In this document: one piece after another, positions 15,469 to 23,410 of the stretch
Layout: every line of letters begins with the position of its first letter
Numbering within the stretch: position 1 is the first letter of the stretch
Assembly: GCA_947649645.1 (NCBI GenBank)
Contig: CANSSP010000024.1
Location: 1-46,195 of the forward strand
Direction of reading: 5' to 3'
Source: an uncultured Roseburia sp.
GTDB taxonomy: Bacteria > Bacillota > Clostridia > Lachnospirales > Lachnospiraceae
Length of the DNA: 46,195 nt
Position numbers and translations under genes: made by a program
The notes under the pieces: model-generated
The model's database searches: none
Seen by the model: only the letters and a program-made list of their open reading frames with translations
What the model was told of the DNA's origin: nothing

Positions 15469-17679
15469 TTACGGGCGGACGGAGCGCATGAAAAGCATCC
15501 ACGTACTTAAAAAATAGCAGATGAATAATACCGCCAGAATCCCCATCGTCGTCCCGATTTGTGGCAGCAATGTGGAAAATCCGATATACGCTGAGATTTC
15601 CGCCGATATCATCTGTATAAAGCAGGCAGTCACAACGGCAGATACAGCCACCGCCACAATGACCGGAAGTCCGAACCAGACGCCCAGCTGATACAGGATA
15701 AGTTTTCCGATCCGCGTCTCCTCTACGCCCAGCTGCCGCAGCACACAGAAGCGGTATTTATATTGTCCTGCGTCCAGAAGCTGCTGCAGAGAAAGCACGG
15801 TAAGACAGATAACCATCAATACGATGGCCCCATAAAGCATTGCAGCCTCCAGGATAAAATTATCTGCGATTGCACGATTGACCTGCAGCGTGCGAAAACG
15901 CACACCATACGCAGCCCCGTTTTCTGTTTCTTCCGGATATTCTGCCGCAAAGAGTTTTTCCAGTCTGTATGCATCTTCGTAAGTGATTTTTTCCGCAGTA
16001 ATGATATAGCGGTTCCGCATAACCGGCAGCAATTTCTCACAGACATTGTCCGGAAATACATAAATGAGTTTTGTGTACGTATTGTAAACCGTTTCTCCTA
16101 TTGCTTCCTGATAATATGGCTTTTGAGAAATGGTCAGTATCCCTGCATCTGTGGCGACACTCGTATGCATCTTTAGGAAACGGTTTCGTTCCTCCTCTGT
16201 CGCAATCGCTTTCCAGTGCGTTGTAAACTCATTTTCCGCCAGAGAAATCTGCGCATATCCCAGCATTTCCCGTATAAAGTTGTAATCGCTCAAAGAAACT
16301 GCGACAACAGGAAAATCATATTTCTGCCGGTTATGAAAATCGTCTTTGTCGGGCAGATACCGATTAAAAGTGCAGTCATTCGCAATCGCTATCCTGTGTC
16401 CGGCCAGAAAGCTGGTTACGATCTCATAATTGTCCTGCGGCAGATTTTCTTCTTCGTACACATCGTTGTATATCGCGTACACCTGTACATCATACATAGA
16501 GCGTATATCCAGATAACCGGAAGACCAGCCCGTCAGGACAGGAGCAGCAATGAACAGAAAAATTGCCATTACCAGGGTTGCACAGATGATTGTCATGGTC
16601 CTGCTGGTCGTATCCAGTTTTGACGCAATCTGTCCAAAAAAGAAAAGCGCCTCCTTATGATATCTGTGTTCCGGCGATTTTTCTTTCCATGTAACGATAA
16701 AACTGCTGGCAAGATAAATCAGATCACAGATAAAGAACATCAGATCAATCAGAACAAACAGCAGGTATTGATTTATCGTCCCGTCCCCTAAAGACAGCTC
16801 ATATTTATTTATCAGTGCCGGTACACCGGCCGCCATAAATGCATTCAGAACCGCGCACATTAACAGGCCCGAAAGCGGCGCAGAACCGCCTTTTTTCTTT
16901 CTGACCAGACAGAATACAGACCAGAGCAGAGTAAGTGCCGGAAAAAGAATATTTCCCCAGAACAGGATCCGCACAGGAAGCGCAAAACGCGAGTCATAAA
17001 AAAAATATCGTTTTTCTATTCCCGTAATCAGCATCCACACTGTAAATAGTGCAAAGAGTATTACTGCAGCAAAAATCCAGCGGCTCTTTTTCAGTTCCGG
17101 CTCATTCTCTTTGTCTGCAGAAAGCATGGTAATAATTCTTGTTTTCTGAATGGTACGCGTATTCCACATCCCCACAATAAAAAAACTCAGCATGAAAAAG
17201 CTGACCGTCAGCACAACGGTGTCCGGGAACAATGTCCATGACAATCGATAAGTTCTCCCGTAAGCAGTCAGAAGCATCGCTGTGATAAACTGAGAACCGA
17301 ATACACCGAAAAAAATCCCGGCCCCGATCGAAAGCATTCCCATAAGTAATGTTTCCGCGAAGAAAATCCGGCCAATGTTTTTCTGTTCCATCCCCATCAC
17401 GGACTGGACTGCAAACTCCTTTTGTCTGCGCCGCAGCATGTAATTGTTGACAAACCGTATTATAAACAACAACAGCAACGTTATCATGCAGATGGCCGCT
17501 TTTAATCCGTCGCCCAATAGCGTAAGGTCATACTCGCTCCCTATGTCCGGATGATAATAGCTGCTGGTAATGGAAAGGAATGCGTAAAACAAGGTAACGC
17601 AGATTGTCATGGTGACAAGATAAACGATGTAGTCTTTTACAGACCGCTTTGCGTTCCTGAAAACAAGTTTAGCATACAT
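15469..17679 (-). CDS. BceB-type ABC transporter permease
   Basis: 736 residues of the FtsX/MacB-like permease group that protects against cell-wall-active peptides such as bacitracin. The N-terminus (KLVFRNAKRSVKDYIVYLVTM) is typical of BceB/VraG/YxdM. About ten transmembrane helices are visible, with a large extracytoplasmic domain of roughly 200 residues between about 400 and 600, the lipid II-complex or peptide recognition part in known members. RRRQKEFAVQSVMGMEQKNIG and VLRQLGVEETRIGKL are the two FtsX-like coupling segments. It starts 11 nt inside the ATPase gene, so the two are translationally coupled. No terminator is obvious in the 68-bp gap to the convergent lyase gene. Confidence 0.9.
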   Translation of the reverse strand: MYAKLVFRNAKRSVKDYIVYLVTMTICVTLFYAFLSITSSYYHPDIGSEYDLTLLGDGLKAAICMITLLLLFIIRFVNNYMLRRRQKEFAVQSVMGMEQKNIGRIFFAETLLMGMLSIGAGIFFGVFGSQFITAMLLTAYGRTYRLSWTLFPDTVVLTVSFFMLSFFIVGMWNTRTIQKTRIITMLSADKENEPELKKSRWIFAAVILFALFTVWMLITGIEKRYFFYDSRFALPVRILFWGNILFPALTLLWSVFCLVRKKKGGSAPLSGLLMCAVLNAFMAAGVPALINKYELSLGDGTINQYLLFVLIDLMFFICDLIYLASSFIVTWKEKSPEHRYHKEALFFFGQIASKLDTTSRTMTIICATLVMAIFLFIAAPVLTGWSSGYLDIRSMYDVQVYAIYNDVYEEENLPQDNYEIVTSFLAGHRIAIANDCTFNRYLPDKDDFHNRQKYDFPVVAVSLSDYNFIREMLGYAQISLAENEFTTHWKAIATEEERNRFLKMHTSVATDAGILTISQKPYYQEAIGETVYNTYTKLIYVFPDNVCEKLLPVMRNRYIITAEKITYEDAYRLEKLFAAEYPEETENGAAYGVRFRTLQVNRAIADNFILEAAMLYGAIVLMVICLTVLSLQQLLDAGQYKYRFCVLRQLGVEETRIGKLILYQLGVWFGLPVIVAVAVSAVVTACFIQMISAEISAYIGFSTLLPQIGTTMGILAVLFICYFLSTWMLFMRSVRP

Positions 17680-18436
17680 GGCTTTGCCCCCCTCCCATCA
17701 TGGTAAGCACATTCAGTATTTTTTTAAAAAAGGTGCTTCTTTCATCGCTGCCCCTGCACAGTTCCGTAAATATTTCTCCATCTCTCAAAAAGAGAATGCG
17801 ACCGGCATAGCTGGCGGTAAAAGCGTCATGCGTTACCATAAGAATGGTTGCCCCAAGCTGCGTATTGATACTTTGCATCGTAGATAACAGCATTTGTGAA
17901 GAATGACTGTCCAGCGCCCCCGTCGGCTCGTCCGCCAGCAGCAATTTCGGGTTGTTGATAAGTGCTCTCGCACAGGCGCAGCGCTGTTTCTGACCGCCCG
18001 ATACCTGATAAGGATATTTATTGAGAATCTCACTGATATTTAACTTCCGGGCCATATCCAGTATGCAGGTTTCCACACTGTCAGCAGGCGCCTGACTTAT
18101 CGCCAGCGCCAGCGCAATGTTTTCTGAAATCGTCAGTGTATCTAATAAATTAAAATCCTGAAACACAAAACCTAAATTTTCCCTGCGGAACCGGGCAAGG
18201 GCCTTCTGTTTTATTTCCGTCACATCCGTTCCTTCTAAATAAATGTGACCCGCGCTTACCGTATCAATCGTGGAAATACAGTTGAGCAGCGTTGTTTTCC
18301 CAGAGCCGGAAGAACCCATAATGCCCAGAAATTCCCCGGCCTCAACGGAAAAACTAATGTCTCTGATGGCCTTCGTGATATTTCCCTCATTGCCATAGTA
18401 TTTCTGGATATGTTCCAGTCTCAAAATCGTGTTCAT
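17669..18436 (-). CDS. BceA-type ABC transporter ATP-binding protein
   Basis: 255 residues with Walker A GSSGSGKTT, Q-loop in FVFQDFNLLDTL, signature SGGQKQR, Walker B LLLADEPTGALD and the switch histidine in VTHD. It is the ATPase partner of the overlapping permease (11-nt overlap). A BceR-type operator lies about 80 bp upstream, so expression is probably induced by the adjacent two-component system. Confidence 0.93.
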   Translation of the reverse strand: MNTILRLEHIQKYYGNEGNITKAIRDISFSVEAGEFLGIMGSSGSGKTTLLNCISTIDTVSAGHIYLEGTDVTEIKQKALARFRRENLGFVFQDFNLLDTLTISENIALALAISQAPADSVETCILDMARKLNISEILNKYPYQVSGGQKQRCACARALINNPKLLLADEPTGALDSHSSQMLLSTMQSINTQLGATILMVTHDAFTASYAGRILFLRDGEIFTELCRGSDERSTFFKKILNVLTMMGGGQSHVC

Positions 18437-18517
18437 CTTTTAACCCCCTTCACTCTATCATGCTTTTATTGTAAGCGAAGAGTTTTGCTTTTTGTATCAC
18501 GTTTCCTTACATAGTTC

Positions 18518-18531
18518 TTACAGAAATGTAA
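18518..18531 (-). promoter_or_regulatory. BceR-type operator TTACA-N4-TGTAA
   Basis: A perfect TTACA-GAAA-TGTAA inverted repeat, extended to 8 bp arms at 18515-18534. It matches the described BceR-class binding site and sits between the kinase gene and the ABC transporter genes, about 80 bp before the ATPase start. A weak TACAAT -10 candidate follows downstream without a good -35, as expected for an activator-dependent promoter. Confidence 0.78.
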
Positions 18532-18546
18532 GAAGTGCAGAGCGTT

Positions 18547-19560
18547 TCAGCCCTGCACTCCGACAACAAAATCGTTCATCTGAAACGAAAGCGCAATCGT
18601 TGTCCCTTTGCCTTCCGAATAAGCAGCCAGTCCGATTCCCAGCTTATCGCAAAGACGCCTGCACAGATACAGGCCGATTCCGGTAGAACTTTTCCTGATC
18701 CGCCCGTTCTGGCCAGTAAAGCCTTTTTCAAAAATACGGGGCAGATCGCTTCCAGATATGCCTATCCCATTATCACAGACAGACAAAATAACCCTGTCGC
18801 CTGTCTTTTTCGCAGAAAAGTGTAAAGCGGGCTGATCTGTGCGATACTGGACAGCGTTTCGGATAATCTGGTTTAAAATAAACCGCACCCATTTGTCATC
18901 CGTATAAACGCTGTTTCCCATATCGTCTGTTGTAATCTTCATATTGCTCTGGCGCAAAAGATATTTGTTATCTGCGATCGCGCCATGCACAACGTCACTT
19001 ATTTTTATCTCACGGACAGAATAATCTTTTTCTGTATGCTCACTTCGGGCATAAAAGAGTGCCTGTTCCGTATACTGACTGATATTCTCCAGTTCTGCCA
19101 GTATGTCTCTGGTAAAAGGAGAACGGTTATTTTCACAAAGCAGTTTCATTGCGGTAATCGGTGTTTTCACTTCATGTATCCACTGCTCAATATATTCTTT
19201 ATATTCTTTTCGCTCATTTTGTATTTTCCCGATTTTTTCAAGCATCGACTTTTCTGCCATTTTCAAAATCTGATAAAAAACCTGTTCGTCTGCCTTATCC
19301 GGCATCTTCATAATTTCCGCTATTAAATATCGTTCTTCTAACTGTTCCGTCATATCCAGCAGCTTATTCAGATGCCTCTTTCGTACACCGTATGTGACGT
19401 ACAAGGATACAGACAGCACAATCAGCCAGACAAAGAAAATAAACAGGATTGCCTGAACGGAAATGCCGTTTGCAAGCAAAAACAGCGCAAGCGCCGATAA
19501 ACCCATAAGATTGAAAAAAATAACCGGTATCTGGTTTTTGAAATATTGTTTTCCACTCAT
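18547..19560 (-). CDS. BceS-type intramembrane-sensing histidine kinase
   Basis: 337 residues. Two N-terminal helices (about 10-29 and 35-56) have almost no extracellular loop, the hallmark of intramembrane-sensing kinases that read the conformation of their partner BceAB transporter. The H box is WIHEVKTPITAMKLL. The ATP-binding part includes NQIIRNAVQYR (N box), DNGIGIS and STGIGLYL. Its start overlaps the response regulator stop in an ATGA junction. Confidence 0.93.
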   Translation of the reverse strand: MSGKQYFKNQIPVIFFNLMGLSALALFLLANGISVQAILFIFFVWLIVLSVSLYVTYGVRKRHLNKLLDMTEQLEERYLIAEIMKMPDKADEQVFYQILKMAEKSMLEKIGKIQNERKEYKEYIEQWIHEVKTPITAMKLLCENNRSPFTRDILAELENISQYTEQALFYARSEHTEKDYSVREIKISDVVHGAIADNKYLLRQSNMKITTDDMGNSVYTDDKWVRFILNQIIRNAVQYRTDQPALHFSAKKTGDRVILSVCDNGIGISGSDLPRIFEKGFTGQNGRIRKSSTGIGLYLCRRLCDKLGIGLAAYSEGKGTTIALSFQMNDFVVGVQG

Positions 19561-20225
19561 AATGTATATCCTTGTCTGTGCTTCGTCCGGATGAAACCCG
19601 TCAGCCCGATTGCCGCCAGTTTCTCACGAATCCGGGTCATATTTACGCTCAGGGCATTATCATCGACATATAACTGGTTATCCCAGAGGAAATCCACGAT
19701 ATCACTCCGGGAACAGATCTTTGTGGGATTTTTGAAAAGATAGTAGAGAATTTTCAATTCGTTTCTCGTTAAATCCGCTTTTTGTCCATTGTATTCTATA
19801 AGGCTGCTCTCCAGGTGTAAGGATGCTCCGTTCCATGTGAAAACCTCTGTCTGCTGGGAAGGATACGCCCGTTTTAGCAGCGCGGCGATTCTGGCAAGTA
19901 AAATAGCAGTGTTGTAAGGCTTTGTGATAAACGCATCTCCGCCAAGCATAATACTGTTCAGCTCGTCCATATCCGTATCGCTGCTCGTCACGAATACGAC
20001 AGGTATATCGGAAAAAATACGGATCTGCGAACATATTTCAAAGCCGCTGCTTCCTGGCAGCTTTATGTCCAGAAGGACTAAATGAGGTGCAAAATCCTTT
20101 ATCTGCCGGATGGTATCGGAAAAATCCTCTATCGCCAGAACCTCATATCCATTTCCGGACAAAAGGGTCTTTAACTGTGTCTGTACGGTAAAATCATCTT
20201 CAACAATGACTATTTTTTTCTTCAT
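19557..20225 (-). CDS. BceR-type response regulator (OmpR family)
   Basis: 222 residues. A receiver domain with acidic pocket VEDD, phospho-acceptor aspartate in LVLLDIKLPGSSG, and KPYN lysine is followed by an OmpR-type winged helix (LTRNELKILYYLFKNP, VNMTRIREKL). The start at 20225 has GGAGGT about 6 nt upstream. It lies only 81 bp downstream of the StiP stop, and no good promoter was seen in that gap, so read-through from the Ter operon is possible. Confidence 0.93.
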   Translation of the reverse strand: MKKKIVIVEDDFTVQTQLKTLLSGNGYEVLAIEDFSDTIRQIKDFAPHLVLLDIKLPGSSGFEICSQIRIFSDIPVVFVTSSDTDMDELNSIMLGGDAFITKPYNTAILLARIAALLKRAYPSQQTEVFTWNGASLHLESSLIEYNGQKADLTRNELKILYYLFKNPTKICSRSDIVDFLWDNQLYVDDNALSVNMTRIREKLAAIGLTGFIRTKHRQGYTL

Positions 20226-20306
20226 AAAAATACCTCCCCGATATGTCGCCGCATCCTCTTTTGCCCGCACTCCTGCCTCTCGCCTGTCCCTGTTTCAAAA
20301 ACCAGT

Positions 20307-21356
20307 TCAGGCGTCCGCCAGTTTCTGAATGATCCCGCACGCCTTATAGTGTACCAGAGGATACGACGCCACCGGGACCTCTTTTTCCTCCGCAAGCCTT
20401 ATTACATGGGCCAGCGAAGCATCGTCCCTGTATTTTTCGTTCAGCAGGATCTTCCAGGGAACACGGCGCAGAAGGACCCGCGTTGTCTCCCCGATTCCCG
20501 GCTTGATCAGATTGATATCCTCTATTTCATACCGGGCCGCAATCTCTCTGACCTCATCGATTCCCGTTCCGGAAACCGGGTCTGCTTCCTCCGGCAGTCC
20601 GCGGCCAAACTCCGCCTCGATCGCGTCGATAAATTCATAAGACAGATCGGCATCCTTAAGGCCTCCATAATAAACGGCGCCGTGGTAATCCGCCTCTCCA
20701 ATGATATCTCCCCGCAGAAAAGTCCGGCTGATCAGCCCGGATACCGTACAATTTAAGCACGAGCTCGGAATCAGAATATCCTCGTGCGTGCCGCAGAGCT
20801 CCGTCACGTTTGCCGGGTCGGCCACGACCGCAATGTCTGCGCCAACGCCGTCGTAGAACGCAATCTCTTTTTCAAGCTCCTTTAAAATCGCCCCTTTTCC
20901 AATCCAGCCGTCCACAAAGAGCAGTTCCTCTGGCCTGTGATGCGCCAGCAGATACCGCATCGCGTTTCTGTCAATTCCTCTGCCCCGGATAATCGAAATC
21001 GCATAATGTCCCACATCAACGCCGTATTTTTTTCGGATACAGCGTTTTAAAAGTACCCCGATCGGGATACCGGCCCGGGCCAGAGAAACCAGGACAACCG
21101 CTTTCCCCTTTGCGGCAATGATTTTTTCCGCAAGCCGCTCGATGGCCTGCGCCGTCGGCGCCGCATAATGAATCAGAGCCTCCCGGTAAATTTCCATATA
21201 ACGCGCCGTCGGCACATATTCCACAGGCAGCATCTCACAGTAATGCCGCCCCGCCTGGATGAGCCGCTCCCGTTCCTTTGTCGGCTGCGGCTCTACCAGA
21301 CCCGTGATATCTTTCAGCAGCAGAATCACATCTTCTTTTCTATAAGAACTTCTCAT
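20307..21356 (-). CDS. StiP-family protein: PRTase-like domain plus PELOTA RNA-binding domain
   Basis: 349 residues. The family is often named cysteine protease StiP, but the N-terminal region is a phosphoribosyltransferase-like domain (PF11202 type): ERLIQAGRHYCEMLP near the start, LVSLARAGIPIGVLLKR, and a PRPP-binding-like loop LFVDGWIGKGAI at about 146-157. The C-terminal 85 residues match the PELOTA-like RNA-binding module (INLIKPGIGETTRVLLRR, HVIRLAEEKEVPV). It is a component of the Ter-associated biosynthetic module predicted to make a nucleoside-like product. The start at 21356 has GGAGG 5 nt upstream and overlaps the preceding gene by 17 nt. No protease activity is shown by the sequence. 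Confidence 0.88.
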   Translation of the reverse strand: MRSSYRKEDVILLLKDITGLVEPQPTKERERLIQAGRHYCEMLPVEYVPTARYMEIYREALIHYAAPTAQAIERLAEKIIAAKGKAVVLVSLARAGIPIGVLLKRCIRKKYGVDVGHYAISIIRGRGIDRNAMRYLLAHHRPEELLFVDGWIGKGAILKELEKEIAFYDGVGADIAVVADPANVTELCGTHEDILIPSSCLNCTVSGLISRTFLRGDIIGEADYHGAVYYGGLKDADLSYEFIDAIEAEFGRGLPEEADPVSGTGIDEVREIAARYEIEDINLIKPGIGETTRVLLRRVPWKILLNEKYRDDASLAHVIRLAEEKEVPVASYPLVHYKACGIIQKLADA

Positions 21357-22500
21357 ATTTACCTCCATGCCGGAGCTGTCCCTGCCCACGCCACACGTAC
21401 AGAAAAATCTTCTGGTTTCCGCAGGATGAAACGGCATTGACCAGCGAATGGATCCCCGCCGGATTGGGTTCTGCCGCATCCGTGAGAATCAGGACACAAT
21501 CATATTTTTTCAGATTATACAAAAACGTCCGCCTGCCTTCCTCGTACAGGCTTTCCAGCTCATACCGGGCCGAAAGCGGATACCCCTCCCGGCGGCTGAC
21601 GGCAATCGGGCTCCTCGTCGTCGCATGGAAACGGACGCACCGGCCGCCCTCCTCTATCTTTGCCGCGACATACAGCGCCGGAAACATAAACTCTTCCGTT
21701 CCGATCACAAGCACGCTCCCGGCGCCATCAAACGCATTCCGCAGGCTTACCTGTTCCCACAGAAGCTGACAGGCCGCCAGATACTCCGCTCCGTCCACAC
21801 ATCGCCGCGCGTCAAGACAGCCGGTGAGCAAAGAGCTGTGCACCGGCATATCCGGCTCCCTCACATTTTTTGCAGAATATTGCCCGTCCTCCGGTATCCC
21901 TGCGGCCAGCTCTGCATAATCCCTATGGTCCGTTTTCACCAGATAATGAAGGCCAATCCCGCGCTTCCGGTAGCGCAGAAGCGCCGCGTCATCCATGCCG
22001 TTCAGCAAAGACGCGACTGAAAAGGGGATACTGCCCGGATACCTTTTTTTCAACACATCGACAATCCCCAGAATCGTATTGCCAGTCGTCACCTCGTCCT
22101 CCACAAACACAATCCGGTCGATCCCTCTGATCACCGCGTCCATATCCTCCCGCACCAGTTTCTGCTCGGTCGCATGGCTGTGCGATTCGGTAAAATACAG
22201 ATACCCGACGTCGCCTGGCGTCTCCCGCGTCGTCTGGATATAACAGGAAGAAAGCTTCGTCGCCACAGACGCGCCGATTGCCGTCGCCGTCTCCGCAAAT
22301 CCGACCAGAAGCAGACGCTCCTCAGGATACGCGTCCCCGACAATTTTCGCCAGCTGCCCAAAAAGAGCAGACGCAGCGCCCGGGCTGACCGGAACATGCT
22401 TTCCCTGCAGCGGGTTTACGACAAGGAAGCTTCGCTTACTGTTATTTTCCCTTTTTGCAATCCGCACCAGCTCTTTCTCCGTATAATTATGCACACACAT
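21340..22500 (-). CDS. PRTase-TRSP domain protein of the Ter biosynthetic module
   Basis: 386 residues. The N-terminal half is a phosphoribosyltransferase with PRPP loop VFVEDEVTTGNT at about 131-142. The C-terminal half is the TRSP domain, which is named after a motif seen here as ATTRSPIAV (about 293-301). These two domains are typically fused and sit next to StiP and HAD genes in Ter loci. It starts 2 nt after the HAD stop codon (SD GGGAG) and its end overlaps StiP by 17 nt, which implies tight coupling of the three genes. I infer a role in assembling a ribosylated metabolite; the reaction is not established. Confidence 0.88.
   Translation of the reverse strand: MCVHNYTEKELVRIAKRENNSKRSFLVVNPLQGKHVPVSPGAASALFGQLAKIVGDAYPEERLLLVGFAETATAIGASVATKLSSCYIQTTRETPGDVGYLYFTESHSHATEQKLVREDMDAVIRGIDRIVFVEDEVTTGNTILGIVDVLKKRYPGSIPFSVASLLNGMDDAALLRYRKRGIGLHYLVKTDHRDYAELAAGIPEDGQYSAKNVREPDMPVHSSLLTGCLDARRCVDGAEYLAACQLLWEQVSLRNAFDGAGSVLVIGTEEFMFPALYVAAKIEEGGRCVRFHATTRSPIAVSRREGYPLSARYELESLYEEGRRTFLYNLKKYDCVLILTDAAEPNPAGIHSLVNAVSSCGNQKIFLYVWRGQGQLRHGGKYEKFL
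21362..21378 (-). repeat. Shared leader element before StiP
   Basis: CAGCTCCGGCATGGAGG on the minus strand, containing the StiP ribosome binding site. The same 17 nt precede the third TerD gene (26756-26772). CTCC pairs with GGAG of the SD across GGCAT, so it could form a small anti-SD hairpin. Confidence 0.6.
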
Positions 22501-22502
22501 TC

Positions 22503-23294
22503 TTATTCTCCCTTTCCATCCTGCCACTCTGCCCTCTTAAGCACAAATTCCAGCAGATCTTCCGAAAAAACATGCGTCCCGTCCATGACGACGGCGTCCT
22601 CCCGCAGCCCCGGCATCCCTGCCATCTCCCGCGGCGCAAACGCCATATCCGCTTCACGCAGCATAGAGAGGTCAAATATGCTGTCCCCTGCGGCAAACAC
22701 CCTCTCACCTCTGCGAAAATCCCGGGCGGCAATCCACCTGCGGAACCGCCTCACCGCCGTTCCCTTATCCAGGTTTACCGGAACGACATAAACCTTTGCA
22801 CCGTTTGTGGCCACATCCACAAGTCCGGAATCCAGTTTTTCTCTGAGAACACACGCCGTTTTTTCAGGATTCGCGCTCTTTGTAAACAGAAACAATCCCC
22901 CGACGTCCCGGATCTCAAATGTCCGGTCCGCATCCTCTGAAAGTATCCTGCGGGCCAGCCCTCGCTCTTCTGCAGAAACAGCGGCAAGGCGCAGCGATTC
23001 CTCATACCAATCCACATCCTTTGCACCATCTGCCAGCAGCACGCCGCCATTACAGACCAGAGCGTACCGCAGCGGCCCGATGCCCAGATCGATTCTTCCG
23101 TACTGCTCCGTCGTCCGCGTCGTCGTCGGAACAGGCAGGACCGATTCCGGGAGCTTTTTTAACAGCTCCGCCGTCCGTTCCGTCATATACGAAACGCAGC
23201 GGCCCTGATAGTACTCCACACATTTTTTTCTCTCCCCGATCTCCCGGCGCACCGAATAAATCAGCGTATTATCAAGATCCAGATGCAAAATCAT
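22503..23294 (-). CDS. HAD phosphatase of the Ter biosynthetic module
   Basis: 263 residues. The nucleophile motif DLDNT sits at the extreme N-terminus; the late acidic motif is FAAGDSIFDLSMLREAD. It resembles Cof/sucrose-phosphatase-like HADs and is the usual phosphatase partner of the PRTase-TRSP and StiP genes. I chose ATG at 23294 because GGAGG lies 9 nt upstream; ATG at 23300 is too close to that SD, and the frame to 23489 runs through a terminator-like hairpin. Confidence 0.85.
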   Translation of the reverse strand: MILHLDLDNTLIYSVRREIGERKKCVEYYQGRCVSYMTERTAELLKKLPESVLPVPTTTRTTEQYGRIDLGIGPLRYALVCNGGVLLADGAKDVDWYEESLRLAAVSAEERGLARRILSEDADRTFEIRDVGGLFLFTKSANPEKTACVLREKLDSGLVDVATNGAKVYVVPVNLDKGTAVRRFRRWIAARDFRRGERVFAAGDSIFDLSMLREADMAFAPREMAGMPGLREDAVVMDGTHVFSEDLLEFVLKRAEWQDGKGE

Positions 23295-23351
23295 TTCCAT
23301 TCTCCTCCCTGTCCGACGCGCGGTCCACCTTCCGCCTGCGTGCCTTGCACA

Positions 23352-23391
23352 TAAAAAACGAAGACGGACCATGCCAGGCGCACAGTCCGTC
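23352..23391 (-). terminator. Terminator-like hairpin between calcium ATPase and HAD genes
   Basis: On the minus strand, GACGGAC (23385-23391) pairs with GTCCGTC (23363-23369) and is followed by TTCGTTTTTT. It lies 20 bp after the ATPase stop. No promoter is visible between it and the HAD gene, so it may attenuate rather than end transcription. Confidence 0.65.
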
Positions 23392-23410
23392 CGTAACCGG
23401 TCAGAATGTA

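Noticed and set aside
20307..21356. A real cysteine protease (StiP naming)
   Set aside because: The sequence shows a PRPP-type loop and PELOTA-like domain rather than a Cys-His protease site, so the protease name was not adopted.
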